From Aquisalinus flavus (GTDB lineage Bacteria > Pseudomonadota > Alphaproteobacteria > Caulobacterales > Parvularculaceae): a stretch of 64,000 nt of DNA. The position numbers and the translations under genes are program-made. Of the stretch, positions 8,795 to 18,191 are shown piece after piece. The notes below the pieces were generated by a model. The model ran no database searches. It had not been told where the DNA came from and saw only the letters and a list, made by a program, of their open reading frames with translations. Within the stretch, counting starts at the first letter, position 1; each line of letters starts with the position of its first letter. The DNA lies in NCBI RefSeq assembly GCF_022559625.1, contig NZ_CP042288.1:644409-708408 (forward strand). Reading direction: 5' to 3'.

Positions 8795-10207
8795 ATGATT
8801 TCGTTGCGTGCGTATACTGACAAGGCCGTCGGCATCTATGGTGCCGGGTCTGCCGGCCTGTCTGCCCATGCGGCCTTCGCTGCCGCAGGGGCGCACCCGT
8901 TTTTCTGGGACGAGAACGAACAGGTGCGCCAGCGTGTCAGCGCGACCGGCATCAAGTGCATCCCGCCGAAAGACTGGCCGTGGGATGAGCTCGCTGTGAT
9001 CGTGCCGGGCTTCTCGACCCGGCCCGGCTTCGTGCGGGCGACCCGCATTCTCGGGCTGGCGGCGGAACATTCGGTGCCGGTCAGGAGCGATGTCGACCTC
9101 TTCGCAGAGGCGATGGCCGCGAAGACCGCAGCCGAACGCCCGCGCATCGTCGGTATTACCGGCACCCACGGCAAATCCGTCACCGCCGCGCTGATCACCC
9201 ATGTCCTCAATGCGTCGGGGCATGACGCCTGGCTCGGCGGGACGGCAGGCGACAGCGTGCTGAACCTGCCGGAAGGCGGGGCGGGGACGACCTATGTCCT
9301 CGAAATCCTGCCGCAGACGCTGGCCTTCACCCGCCAGCTGCGCTGCGATGCCGGTGTCCTGCTGAACCTCACCGCCCTCGACGTGCGCTACTTCAAGACG
9401 GCGGACAAGGCCGTGCGTGCGGCAACCCGCATCTTCCGTAACCAGAGGGATGACGACGCCATGATCATCGGCGTCGATGATATCCTGAGCCAGAAGATCT
9501 GCACCGCGATCACGGCGAGCTTCAATACCGGCGACAATATCATCGCCGTGTCGGGTGAGGCGACGCTGGGGCTGGGCGTCTTCTCCCTCGACGGGCGCGT
9601 TTTCGATGCGCGGTCGGACAAGACGGCGAGCCTCGGTACGATCACGCGCGCGCCCGGCATTTTCGGCGCCCATTTCAACCAGGCGGCAGCGGCGACTTAT
9701 GCGGTCTGCCTGCATCTCGGCCTGACCGCGCCGTTGATCACCCGCGCGGTGACCGCCTGGCCCGGTCTGCCGGGGCGGCTGTTCTGCATGGGCGACCATC
9801 AGGAAACAGTGTTTTTCGATGATGGCGCAGCGAGCTGGCTGCCATCGACCATCGCCGCGCTGAACGCCGGCGAGGATATTATCTGGATCGGCGGCGGCGA
9901 GCACCGCCAGCGCGACTATGCCCGTCTGCGCGAGGCTGGCGACGGCGTCCTGAAAGCCTTTCTCTATGGCGAGGCGGCAGAACCGATCGCGCGGGCGACC
10001 GCGCGCACTTTCGACAGCGTCCTGTGTGCCAGCCCCGAGGACGCCATCCGCGCGGCATTGAAAGAAGCGAGGCGCCTCGCCGAGGAGGACGATATCGCCA
10101 TGCCCATGGTGCTGTTCTCGCCCGGCTGCCCCGGTGCGGGCCAGGGCGCGAACCAGGCGCTCTTTACCCGGATCGTCCAATCCCTTATCGAGAGTGATGC
10201 CGCATGA
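8795..10207 (+). CDS. murD: MurD-position protein, catalytically degenerate MurD homologue
   Basis: This 470-aa protein lies exactly where murD belongs and is colinear with alphaproteobacterial MurD over its length (e.g. AMIIGVDDILSQKICTAIT). The Walker A loop is intact (G123-THGKS-V129), but the family's ligase signatures are replaced. GGNIG reads GGTAG (148-152). The E(L/V)SS(Y/F)Q motif reads EILPQT (170-175). The NITPDHLDRH motif reads NLTALDVRYF (191-200). The carbamylated-lysine motif AAKxRIF reads RAATRIF (208-214). GLPHR reads GLPGR (324-328). DSKATN reads DGAASW (343-348). SPACAS reads SPGCPG (442-447). The frame is open and well coded, so it is not a decayed pseudogene. Whether it still ligates D-Glu is doubtful; a structural, regulatory or altered-specificity role is inferred. 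Its SD (GGGAG) is 12 bases from the ATG, which is long. Confidence 0.75.
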   Translation: MISLRAYTDKAVGIYGAGSAGLSAHAAFAAAGAHPFFWDENEQVRQRVSATGIKCIPPKDWPWDELAVIVPGFSTRPGFVRATRILGLAAEHSVPVRSDVDLFAEAMAAKTAAERPRIVGITGTHGKSVTAALITHVLNASGHDAWLGGTAGDSVLNLPEGGAGTTYVLEILPQTLAFTRQLRCDAGVLLNLTALDVRYFKTADKAVRAATRIFRNQRDDDAMIIGVDDILSQKICTAITASFNTGDNIIAVSGEATLGLGVFSLDGRVFDARSDKTASLGTITRAPGIFGAHFNQAAAATYAVCLHLGLTAPLITRAVTAWPGLPGRLFCMGDHQETVFFDDGAASWLPSTIAALNAGEDIIWIGGGEHRQRDYARLREAGDGVLKAFLYGEAAEPIARATARTFDSVLCASPEDAIRAALKEARRLAEEDDIAMPMVLFSPGCPGAGQGANQALFTRIVQSLIESDAA

Positions 10208-11391
10208 ATACGCTGACCGCCTATATCTCCGATCTGCGTCTGACCTCGCGCGATTCCATGTCGGCACTCGGGCGCTGGTGGTGGTCGATCGATCATTGGC
10301 TGCTTTATGCCACCGGCGCGCTCATCCTGATGGGCATCGTTCTGTCCTTCGCCGCCGGTCCCGCCTCGGCCATGCGTATCGGCATCGACAACACCAATCA
10401 TTTCATTATCAAGCACATGATGTTCATCATTCCGGCTGTCGGACTGATGATGCTGATCTCCTTTCTCACGCCGCTGCAGGCGCGCCGGGTCGGTGTCGTC
10501 GTGTTCGCCGTGATGCTGGTCATGATCGTTGCTGCCCTGTTGTTCGGGCCGACGATCAAGGGCGCGCATCGTTGGCTGCCGCTCGGCCCGATCGGGATCC
10601 AGCCTTCCGAATTCGCCAAGGCCGGTTTCGTCATCGCTGCCGCCTGGCTGATGGCCGAAGGCGCGAAGGAGAAGAAATTTCCCGGCGGTTTGATGGCGCT
10701 CGGCTGCTACGGCATGTTTGCGGGGCTGCTCATCGCCCAGCCGGATTACGGCCAATGGGCGCTCGTCACCGCCGTCTGGGCGATCATGTTCTTCATCGCC
10801 GGGTGGAGCTGGTTCTGGATCATTGCGCTCGGTTGTACCGCGGTCGGCGCGCTCTATATGGGTTACCTCTATGCGCCCCATATCGCCGCGCGGATCGACA
10901 CCTTCCTCAACCCGGCCTCCGGCGACACCTATCAGGTCGACAAGGCGGTGGAAGCGATCCGCAATGGCGGCGCCTTCGGTCATGATTTCGGGCAGGAGCC
11001 GGGCGCGGCTGCCGATGCGGTGAAGTACCAGCTGCCGGATTCCCATACGGATTTCATCTTTGCCGTTGCGGGCGAGGAGTTCGGCTTCTTCCTCTGCCTC
11101 GTCATCCTCGCGCTCTATGGGTTTTTCGTCTGTCGCGCCTTCATGCTGGCAGCGCGCAAGCAGTCGGTCTTCATCCAGACCGCCGTGTGCGGGCTCGCGG
11201 CGATGATCGGCCTGCAGGCGATCGTCAATATCGGTGTGAACCTGCGCGTCCTGCCGGCCAAGGGTATGACGCTGCCTTTTATCTCCTATGGCGGATCCTC
11301 GTTGCTGGCGACCGGCCTTGCCATCGGCCTGATCCTCGCCCTGACCCGCAAGCAGCCCGGACATATGAGCCGCCGGGAAACTCTGGCTTGA
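10204..11391 (+). CDS. ftsW: Septal peptidoglycan glycosyltransferase FtsW
   Basis: A 395-aa SEDS-family polytopic membrane protein that polymerises septal glycan strands with FtsI. Hydrophobic segments number about ten. SEDS signatures are GAHRWLPLGPIGIQPSEFAK, AQPDYGQ, the extracellular loop LPDSHTDFIFAVAGEEFGF (the catalytic Asp of the family lies in this LPxxHTD loop) and LPAKGMTLPFISYGGSS. It overlaps the preceding murD-like gene by four bases (ATGA), implying coupled translation. Confidence 0.97.
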   Translation: MNTLTAYISDLRLTSRDSMSALGRWWWSIDHWLLYATGALILMGIVLSFAAGPASAMRIGIDNTNHFIIKHMMFIIPAVGLMMLISFLTPLQARRVGVVVFAVMLVMIVAALLFGPTIKGAHRWLPLGPIGIQPSEFAKAGFVIAAAWLMAEGAKEKKFPGGLMALGCYGMFAGLLIAQPDYGQWALVTAVWAIMFFIAGWSWFWIIALGCTAVGALYMGYLYAPHIAARIDTFLNPASGDTYQVDKAVEAIRNGGAFGHDFGQEPGAAADAVKYQLPDSHTDFIFAVAGEEFGFFLCLVILALYGFFVCRAFMLAARKQSVFIQTAVCGLAAMIGLQAIVNIGVNLRVLPAKGMTLPFISYGGSSLLATGLAIGLILALTRKQPGHMSRRETLA

Positions 11392-11486
11392 TCGCCTGAC
11401 TTCATGGTGAAACCTTGATGCTGCCAAGAAACTGCCCTTTAACGGGGTATTCTGGCGCCGGTTGATTGGGCGTATTGGAGGCAGGA

Positions 11487-12590
11487 ATGGTCGATATCGA
11501 GGGCAGGCGGGCGCTGATCGCCCTGGCGGCGGGCGGCACCGGCGGACACATGTTCCCGGCCGAGGCGCTGGCAGAGGAGATGAAACGCCGCGGCTGGCGC
11601 GTCCTTCTGTTCACGGACGACCGCGGCATGCGCTTCGGCGACTCGTTTCCCGCAGACGAGATCGTGACCCTGCAGGCGGCCAATCCGAATGTTCCGGGCG
11701 CCCGGGCCAAGGTGGGTGCGGCGTTTGCCATGACCGGTGGTATCATCACCGCGCTTCAGGCCTATCGCAGGCACAAGCCGAGTATCGCTGTCGGCTTTGG
11801 CGGTTATCCATCCGCGCCCGCCATGGCCGGGGCGAGGATCATGAAGGTGCCTTACGGGGTGCATGAGCAGAACGCCGTCATCGGCCGGGTCAACCGCCTG
11901 GTCGCGCCGCAGGCGAGGTTTGTTGCCCACGCCTTCCCGATGCTGGAGCGTCTGCCCGCCCGGGTGAGGGGCGAAGTGATCGAGACCGGCAATCCGGTGC
12001 GCGATGCGATCCGCGCCGTCGCCGGCAGTCCCTATCCCGATGCTTCGGACAGGCTGAACCTTCTCGTGTTCGGCGGCAGCCAGGGCGCGAGCCTGTTCTC
12101 CCGCATCGTGCCGGATGCGCTCGCCGCCCTGCCGGCGGAGTTGCGCCAGCGCATCAGCGTCACCCAGCAGGTGCGCGACGAGGAAAAGGACCAGGTCGCC
12201 GCCACCTATCAGGGCGCAGGCATCGAGGCGGACCTCGCACCGTTCTTCAAGGATATCCCTGCGCGCCTGACGGCGGCCCATCTCGTCATCGCCCGCGCCG
12301 GCGCGTCCTCGGTGACGGAGCTGGCCACCGTCGGGCGCCCGTCGATCCTTGTACCGCTCGGCATCGCCATGGACGATCACCAGACCGGCAACGCCTCGGT
12401 TCTCGTCGCGGCGGGCGGGGCTGACATGATCCCCGAGCGGCAATTCGACGCCAATGTGCTTTCGGCCAGGCTGGGCGAGCTCTTGACCGATCCGGGCCGA
12501 CTGGCGCAAATGGCTGCTGCCGCTTCGACAATCGCGCCGGATCAGGCGGTATCGCGCCTCGCCGATATCGTCACCCGGCTCGCCCGCTAG
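11487..12590 (+). CDS. murG: UDP-GlcNAc:lipid I N-acetylglucosaminyltransferase MurG
   Basis: This 367-aa GT28 glycosyltransferase converts lipid I to lipid II at the inner face of the inner membrane. Its motifs are [15 protein letters not shown] (residues ~14-28), [33 protein letters not shown], and [22 protein letters not shown] split across the C-terminal nucleotide-binding domain. The ATG at 11487 is chosen for its GGAGGCAGGA SD; a TTG 21 bases earlier is in frame but lacks one. A 95-bp gap separates it from ftsW. Confidence 0.97.
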   Translation: MVDIEGRRALIALAAGGTGGHMFPAEALAEEMKRRGWRVLLFTDDRGMRFGDSFPADEIVTLQAANPNVPGARAKVGAAFAMTGGIITALQAYRRHKPSIAVGFGGYPSAPAMAGARIMKVPYGVHEQNAVIGRVNRLVAPQARFVAHAFPMLERLPARVRGEVIETGNPVRDAIRAVAGSPYPDASDRLNLLVFGGSQGASLFSRIVPDALAALPAELRQRISVTQQVRDEEKDQVAATYQGAGIEADLAPFFKDIPARLTAAHLVIARAGASSVTELATVGRPSILVPLGIAMDDHQTGNASVLVAAGGADMIPERQFDANVLSARLGELLTDPGRLAQMAAAASTIAPDQAVSRLADIVTRLAR

Positions 12591-12637
12591 CCGGAATCCT
12601 GTACAATCCAACGACCAGATATAGAGAAGACCGTTTC

Positions 12638-14068
12638 ATGAGTGACTCCCGCAAGATCAAGATCAGGCTGCCATTTTCTGCGGGGGTGGTGCATTTCGTC
12701 GGCATAGGCGGGATCGGTATGAGCGGCATGGCCGAGGTGATGCACAATCTGGGCTACGAGGTTCAGGGGTCGGATATTGCCGAGTCGCCCAACATCGAGC
12801 GACTGCGCGAAAAGGGGATGACCGTCATGATCGGCCACAGGCCCGAGAATATCGACGGCGCCGACGCGGTCGTCGTCTCGACCGCGATCAGGCCGTCCAA
12901 CCCCGAAGTCGCCGCCGCCCGCGCCCGCCACATCCCGGTCGTGCGCCGGGCCAATATGCTGGCCGAGCTGATGCGCCTGAAATGGAATATCTGCGTCGCC
13001 GGCACTCATGGCAAGACGACCACGACGTCGATGATCGCCGCGCTTCTGGACTCCGCCGGTCTCGACCCGACCGTCATCAATGGCGGCGTCATCAACGCCT
13101 ATGGCACCAATGCGCGCCTCGGCGAGGGTGACTGGATGGTTGTCGAGGCCGATGAGAGCGACGGCACCTTCATCCGCCTGCCGACGACCGTCGGCGTCAT
13201 CACTAATATCGACCCCGAACATCTTGACCATTATGGTGACTTCGACAAGCTGCGCGCCGCCTTCGACCAGTTCATCGAGAACACACCCTTCTACGGATTC
13301 GGCGTCGTCTGTCTCGATCATCCGGAAGTGCAGGCCCTCGTCGGGCGCATCACCGATCGCCGCCTCATCACCTACGGCATGAACCCGCAGGCCGATGTGC
13401 GGGCGGAGAATATGTCGTTCGCGGAAGGAAAGGCGCATTTCGACATCGTCTTCCGCAAGCGCGGCCACGTCGAAAGCCGGATCGAGGATGTGCAGCTGCC
13501 GATGCCAGGCCGCCACAATGTGCTCAACGCGCTCGCTGCCGCCATCGTTGCGCGCGAGGTCGGCGCCAATGACGAGGCGATCCGGAAGGGCTTTGCCAAT
13601 TTCAACGGCGTCAAACGCCGCTTCTCACTGGCCGGCACCTGGAATGGCGTCACCATCATCGATGACTACGGCCACCACCCGGTTGAGATTTCCGCCGTTC
13701 TCGCCGCCGCCCGAACGGTCTGCGACGGCAAGGTCATCGCCGTCTTGCAGCCGCACCGCTATTCCCGCCTGCGCGACCTGTTCAACGATTTCTGCGCCTG
13801 CGTGAACGAGGCTGACACGGTCATCGTCTCCGACGTCTATCCCGCCGGGGAAAGCCCGATCGAGGGCTTTGACCGCGACACGCTGGTCGCCGGCATCACC
13901 GGACGCGGCCATCGCGATGTCATCGCCATGGAGAACTGGGACGATCTTGCCGCGCTGGTTCAGGGCAAGGCCGTGGCAGGTGATTACGTCGTCTTTCTGG
14001 GGGCCGGCGACGTGACCAAGCATGCCGCGAGCCTGCAGGGTCGGCTCGAAGCGCTGGGGATGGCGTGA
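12638..14068 (+). CDS. murC: UDP-MurNAc:L-alanine ligase MurC
   Basis: This 476-aa Mur ligase adds L-Ala to UDP-MurNAc. It shows the nucleotide-binding start [16 protein letters not shown] (residues 19-34), ATP loop [10 protein letters not shown] (121-130), [35 protein letters not shown], and [11 protein letters not shown]. All catalytic motifs are intact, which makes the loss in the murD-position neighbour stand out. It is followed by murB with a one-base stop/start overlap (TGATG). Confidence 0.97.
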   Translation: MSDSRKIKIRLPFSAGVVHFVGIGGIGMSGMAEVMHNLGYEVQGSDIAESPNIERLREKGMTVMIGHRPENIDGADAVVVSTAIRPSNPEVAAARARHIPVVRRANMLAELMRLKWNICVAGTHGKTTTTSMIAALLDSAGLDPTVINGGVINAYGTNARLGEGDWMVVEADESDGTFIRLPTTVGVITNIDPEHLDHYGDFDKLRAAFDQFIENTPFYGFGVVCLDHPEVQALVGRITDRRLITYGMNPQADVRAENMSFAEGKAHFDIVFRKRGHVESRIEDVQLPMPGRHNVLNALAAAIVAREVGANDEAIRKGFANFNGVKRRFSLAGTWNGVTIIDDYGHHPVEISAVLAAARTVCDGKVIAVLQPHRYSRLRDLFNDFCACVNEADTVIVSDVYPAGESPIEGFDRDTLVAGITGRGHRDVIAMENWDDLAALVQGKAVAGDYVVFLGAGDVTKHAASLQGRLEALGMA

Positions 14069-14964
14069 TGCTGACGGAACAGAACCTGCCGCAAGTGCGC
14101 GGGCGCTACATGTTCGGCACGGCCATGGCCAAGGTAACGTGGTTCCGTGTCGGCGGCCCGGCTGAGGTGATGTTCATGCCCGCTGATGCCGATGACCTCG
14201 CCCACTTCCTGAAAAATCTCGATACGGATATTCCGGTCATGCCCATTGGCGTCGGCTCCAACCTGCTGGTGCGCGATGGCGGGCTGAAGGGCGTCGTGAT
14301 CCGGCTCGGTGGCGCGTTCGCCAGCGTCGAGACCAACGGCATGCGCGTCGTCGCCGGGGCGGCAGCGCTTGACGCCATCGTCGCGAAGAAGGCAGGCGCC
14401 GCTGGCATTGCGGGCCTTGAATTCTATCGTGGCGTGCCGGGCACGATCGGCGGCGCCTTGCGCATGAATGCCGGCGCCTATGGCGGCGAGACAAAGGACG
14501 TTCTGGTAGAGGCTGTCGCGCTCGACCGGCAGGGCAACCGGCGCGTCTTTGCCAATGACGGCATGGGTTTCACCTATCGCAATTCGACCGTGCCCGACGA
14601 CATGATCTTCATCGAGGCAACCTTCGAGGGCCGCCCCGGCGATCCGGACGAGATCGCCGCCGCCATGGACGACATCATGGCAACGCGCGAGCAGACCCAG
14701 CCGATCAGGGAGCGTACGGGTGGTTCTACCTTCAAGAATCCTGACGGTCATAAAAGCTGGCAGCTGATCGACAGCGTCGGCGGGCGCGGGCGCGTCGTCG
14801 GTGACGCGCAGTTCTCCGAACTGCACTGTAACTTCCTCATCAATCGCGGCAACGCGACGGCGGCGGATCTGGAAGATCTCGGCGAAAGCGTGCGCGCCGA
14901 TGTGAAGGCGCAGCATGGCGTCGACCTGCATTGGGAAATCAAACGCATCGGAGAGCGAGCATGA
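14068..14964 (+). CDS. murB: UDP-N-acetylenolpyruvoylglucosamine reductase MurB
   Basis: This 298-aa FAD enzyme reduces UDP-GlcNAc-enolpyruvate to UDP-MurNAc. Motifs: [25 protein letters not shown] for [23 protein letters not shown], the catalytic serine in [10 protein letters not shown], and a C-terminal [11 protein letters not shown] containing the family glutamate. I prefer the ATG at 14068 (TGATG coupling with murC); a GTG one codon earlier is in frame. The stop overlaps the ddl start (ATGA). Confidence 0.96.
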   Translation: MLTEQNLPQVRGRYMFGTAMAKVTWFRVGGPAEVMFMPADADDLAHFLKNLDTDIPVMPIGVGSNLLVRDGGLKGVVIRLGGAFASVETNGMRVVAGAAALDAIVAKKAGAAGIAGLEFYRGVPGTIGGALRMNAGAYGGETKDVLVEAVALDRQGNRRVFANDGMGFTYRNSTVPDDMIFIEATFEGRPGDPDEIAAAMDDIMATREQTQPIRERTGGSTFKNPDGHKSWQLIDSVGGRGRVVGDAQFSELHCNFLINRGNATAADLEDLGESVRADVKAQHGVDLHWEIKRIGERA

Positions 14965-15893
14965 GAGCCAAGAGAATTGCCGTCATCATGGGTGGCTGGT
15001 CGCCGGAGCGCGACGTCTCGCTCGTATCCGGCCGCGCGGCCTGCAAGGCGCTGGAAAAGCTCGGCCACAAGGTCAAGACCGTCGATGCACGGCGCAATCT
15101 CGCCGACCAGCTGCTGAACCTGTTCCCGAGCGAAATGCCCGATATCGTCTTCAACGCCCTGCATGGCGAATGGGGCGAGGATGGCTGCGTGCAGGGCCTG
15201 CTTGAAGTCATGGGCCTTCCCTATACCCATTCCGGCGTTCTCGCCTCTGCCCTTGCCATGGACAAGCAGCGCGCCAAGCAGGCGCTCGCCGCTGCCGGTC
15301 TGCCGGTGCCTGGCGGCTATCTCATCAGGTCACCGGAAGAATTTGCCGGGCTCGACATCGAGGCGCCTTACGTGGTCAAGCCGAATGCGTCCGGCTCCTC
15401 GGTCAATATCTTCATCATCCGCGAGGGCGACAACCGCCGGGTCACCGACCTGATCAAGGACCCGGCGGCCTTTGCCGAGGGCGTTCTGGTCGAGCCCTAT
15501 ATACCGGGGCGTGAGCTGACCGTTGCGGTCATGGGCGACCGCTCGCTCGCCGTGACCGAGATTATCGCGCATACGGATTTTTACGACTATGAAGCGAAAT
15601 ACGCCGCTGGCGGCTCGTCCCATATCGTTCCCGCCGACCTGCCTGCCGAAATCACGCAAGCCTGCCTCGACTTGGCGCTCAAGGCGCACCAGACGCTCGG
15701 GTGCCGCGGCCTTTCGCGCACCGATTTCAGGTTTAATGAATCATTAGGCATTAACGGTCTGTTCATCTTGGAGCTTAATACTCAGCCCGGTCTGACACCC
15801 ACCTCCCTCGCGCCCGAACAGGCGGCGTCCCTCGGGATTTCGTTCGAGGAGATGGTGGACTGGATGATCGGAGATGCGTCGTGCCGAAGGTAA
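14961..15893 (+). CDS. ddl: D-alanine--D-alanine ligase Ddl
   Basis: This 310-aa ATP-grasp enzyme supplies D-Ala-D-Ala for MurF. Motifs: [20 protein letters not shown] at the N-terminus, [64 protein letters not shown] and [13 protein letters not shown]. The ATG at 14961 has a GGAGAG SD and overlaps the murB stop. Around 15731-15780 the codon use becomes AT-rich (TTT, TTA, TCA, ATT, CTT, ACT), coinciding with a CtrA-like box ahead of ftsQ. The 3' end overlaps ftsQ by 13 bases. Confidence 0.96.
   Translation: MRAKRIAVIMGGWSPERDVSLVSGRAACKALEKLGHKVKTVDARRNLADQLLNLFPSEMPDIVFNALHGEWGEDGCVQGLLEVMGLPYTHSGVLASALAMDKQRAKQALAAAGLPVPGGYLIRSPEEFAGLDIEAPYVVKPNASGSSVNIFIIREGDNRRVTDLIKDPAAFAEGVLVEPYIPGRELTVAVMGDRSLAVTEIIAHTDFYDYEAKYAAGGSSHIVPADLPAEITQACLDLALKAHQTLGCRGLSRTDFRFNESLGINGLFILELNTQPGLTPTSLAPEQAASLGISFEEMVDWMIGDASCRR
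15733..15747 (+). promoter_or_regulatory. CtrA-like box inside ddl, upstream of ftsQA
   Basis: TTAA-TGAATCA-TTAG matches the CtrA consensus TTAA-N7-TTAA at seven of eight positions; a further TTAAC lies at 15751. It sits about 135 bp before the ftsQ start. The surrounding ddl codons are AT-rich and atypical, as if the coding sequence accommodates a promoter. In Caulobacter, ftsQA is known to be driven by a CtrA-controlled promoter; function here is inferred. Confidence 0.45.
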
Positions 15894-16753
15894 GTGGCAA
15901 GAAGACTTCAAAAGCGGGGAAAGGCAGAACGGGCAGGGGCCGCAAGGCGGCACCGCCGAGCCTGTCCGAACGGATCAGCGGTTTTTTCAGCCGGCTGATG
16001 CATGTCGTCGTGACCTACACGGCGGTCGTTGCCGTGGGTCTGTTTCTCATCGTCGCACTGATGCTGTTCGCGGGCGGCTATTTCGTTAATTTCGGCGGCC
16101 GCCTCGTTGACCTGACCAAGGACATGACCGTCGCTGCCGGGCTCAAGGTGACCAAGATCACCTGGGCCGGCGCGACCCAGACTGCCGACTATGAGGTCAT
16201 GGATGCTTTGCTGAACGATTCAGAGGGCGCGATCCTCAACCAGTCGATCGTGCATTTCTCGCCAGCCCGCGCCCGTGCCAAGGTAGAAGGCCTGGGCTGG
16301 GTGCGCGATGCTGCCGTTACCCGGCTCTATCCGAACACTATTCATGTTTCGATTTCCGAGCGCATCCCCGCCGCCCTGTGGGAAGGCGAGGGGCTGTTAC
16401 ACCTAATCGACCGGGACGGTGTCGTCATCACTCAGGTCGGCGGTCATCAGTACACGGGTCTGCCCCTGATCACCGACACCACCGACCCGTCGAGGGCGAA
16501 TGAGATTCTTGCCGTGCTTGGCTCCCATCCGCAGCTGGCCGCGCGCATTGCGACACTGCGCCATCGCGGCGACCGGCGATGGGACCTCGGCTTCCGCAAT
16601 GGCTTCGTCGTGATGCTGCCGGAAGACAATTACGCGGCGGCGATCGAGAAGATCAGCGTGCTCGAATCCGAAGGCAAGCTGTCTGATACGATGCAAAAGC
16701 TCGATCTGCGCCTGCCCAACGCCGTCTATTACGTGCCCAAGAACGCAAGCTAG
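15881..16753 (+). CDS. ftsQ: Cell division protein FtsQ
   Basis: A 290-aa bitopic membrane protein. The basic cytoplasmic N-terminus (KKTSKAGKGRTGRGRKA) is followed by one transmembrane helix (residues ~44-68) and a periplasmic POTRA domain (ILNQSIVHFSPARARAKVEG, then WVRDAAVTRLYPNTIHV) and the beta domain (SERIPAALWEGEG...LIDRDGVVI). FtsQ docks FtsL/FtsB-type proteins in the divisome. It starts with GTG inside the end of ddl (13-base overlap) and is followed by ftsA after 20 bases. Confidence 0.93.
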   Translation: MPKVSGKKTSKAGKGRTGRGRKAAPPSLSERISGFFSRLMHVVVTYTAVVAVGLFLIVALMLFAGGYFVNFGGRLVDLTKDMTVAAGLKVTKITWAGATQTADYEVMDALLNDSEGAILNQSIVHFSPARARAKVEGLGWVRDAAVTRLYPNTIHVSISERIPAALWEGEGLLHLIDRDGVVITQVGGHQYTGLPLITDTTDPSRANEILAVLGSHPQLAARIATLRHRGDRRWDLGFRNGFVVMLPEDNYAAAIEKISVLESEGKLSDTMQKLDLRLPNAVYYVPKNAS

Positions 16754-16773
16754 ACAGGACACGGACCCTCCCC

Positions 16774-18096
16774 ATGTTGCGCACCCTGAACACATCGCGG
16801 GCGAAAGCCTTTTCCGGTCTCAACCTCGACAATGGTATTACCGGTGTCATCGATATCGGCACGTCCAAAGTGTCCTGCTTCATCATCCGCAAGGGTCTCG
16901 GCTCGGTCGATGGCCCGGAGATGGAAGTCATCGGCGTCGGCCACCAGGCGGCCGCCGGGGTCGGTGAGGGCGGCCTCGTCGAGCTTGCCGCCGACAGCGC
17001 CATCCGCGCCGCCGTCGACAAGGCCGAGCGTATGGCCGGCGAACGGCTCGAGGCCTATCACATCGCCATCTGCTCACGTCACATCGCCTGCCGCCGCGTC
17101 GCCGTCGATCTCGACCTCGACGGTGTCGGCGTCGCGCAGGAAGATATCGACGCCTGCTTCAGGGAAGGCGCGCGCCTTGCTGCGGCCAGCGCGATGGTCC
17201 CGCTGCATATCTGGCCGTCGCGCTTTACCATCGATGGCGTCGGCGGCGTGCGCGACCCGCGCGGCATCGAATGCGAAAACCTGTCAGTGGAAATGGTCTC
17301 GCTGTCTGCATCGGCGACGGCGATCAAGGCCGTGAAGGCCTGCCTCGACCGCTGCAACCTGAAAGCCGCGAGCTTCATCGCCGCTCCCTATGCCTCGGCG
17401 CTCGCCGTGCTGCACGAGGAAGAGCTCGACATGGGTGTGCTGTGCCTCGACATGGGCGCGAACCTGACCGGCTTTTCGATCTTCCGCGACGGGGCGCTCG
17501 TCTTTGCCGGTGCCGTGCCCGTTGGCAGCGATCACATCACCCGCGACATCGCGCTCGGCCTTGGCATTTCCCGCGATGCGGCCGAGCGTCTGAAGACCGT
17601 TCACGGCACGGCCTGGTGCGTGCCTGGAGACGAGGGCCGTCTCATCGACCTACCGCAGGATGCAGGCGCGCGTGATCCGAATATTCCGGTTACGGAACTT
17701 GCCGGTATCATTGGCCCGCGCCTGGAAGAGACGCTGAAGCTGGTTTTCGAGCGCATCGGCAAGGCGGGCATCGACATGGGCCGCATTCATCGCACAGTGC
17801 TGACCGGCGGTGGCAGCCAGCTCAATGGTGCGGCAGAGATGATGGAGACCCTGTTCAAGGTCCGCGTCCGCACCGGCCGGGCGATCAACCATTATGGCGC
17901 GCCGGAGGCGGCAAGCGGTTGTGCGTTTGCTGTCTGCTCGGGCATGGTCGGCCATCTCGCGACTCAGCCCGACACGCGCACAGCGCCCAAGTCGCCGCTG
18001 ATGACCGGCCATCTCGATGGTCACGAGACGGAAGTACCGACACTGCCTGGCGGCCTCATGGGCCGCGCGGTAAACTGGCTGCGCGTGAATTTCTGA
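16774..18096 (+). CDS. ftsA: Cell division protein FtsA
   Basis: This 440-aa actin-fold ATPase tethers FtsZ filaments to the inner membrane. The N-terminus has a phosphate-1 motif GVIDIGTSKVSCFI. SHVT-type FtsA-specific sequence occurs around residues 95-140, the adenosine region is VLTGGGSQLNGAAEMM, and the C-terminus ends with an amphipathic helix GLMGRAVNWLRVNF that would bind the membrane. In most relatives ftsZ follows directly; here an alcohol dehydrogenase gene intervenes. Confidence 0.95.
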   Translation: MLRTLNTSRAKAFSGLNLDNGITGVIDIGTSKVSCFIIRKGLGSVDGPEMEVIGVGHQAAAGVGEGGLVELAADSAIRAAVDKAERMAGERLEAYHIAICSRHIACRRVAVDLDLDGVGVAQEDIDACFREGARLAAASAMVPLHIWPSRFTIDGVGGVRDPRGIECENLSVEMVSLSASATAIKAVKACLDRCNLKAASFIAAPYASALAVLHEEELDMGVLCLDMGANLTGFSIFRDGALVFAGAVPVGSDHITRDIALGLGISRDAAERLKTVHGTAWCVPGDEGRLIDLPQDAGARDPNIPVTELAGIIGPRLEETLKLVFERIGKAGIDMGRIHRTVLTGGGSQLNGAAEMMETLFKVRVRTGRAINHYGAPEAASGCAFAVCSGMVGHLATQPDTRTAPKSPLMTGHLDGHETEVPTLPGGLMGRAVNWLRVNF

Positions 18097-18191
18097 CAGG
18101 TTTCTAATCTTGCCATTGCGATTGCCCGGGGAACCCCTCCGCCACTGGCCCGTTAGCGTGATGAAACGCCAACAGCCAGAGGAGCAGTGCC

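Noticed and set aside
8795-10207. murD as a frameshifted pseudogene
   Set aside because: The 470-codon frame is uninterrupted and colinear with MurD from end to end, and the substitutions are scattered at motif positions rather than after a shift point.
7655-10267. Very long open frame (870 codons) on the minus strand across mraY and the murD-like gene
   Set aside because: It is a shadow of GC-rich coding sequence: arginine/aspartate/glycine-rich low-complexity translation, no domain signature, and both plus-strand genes have clear homology.
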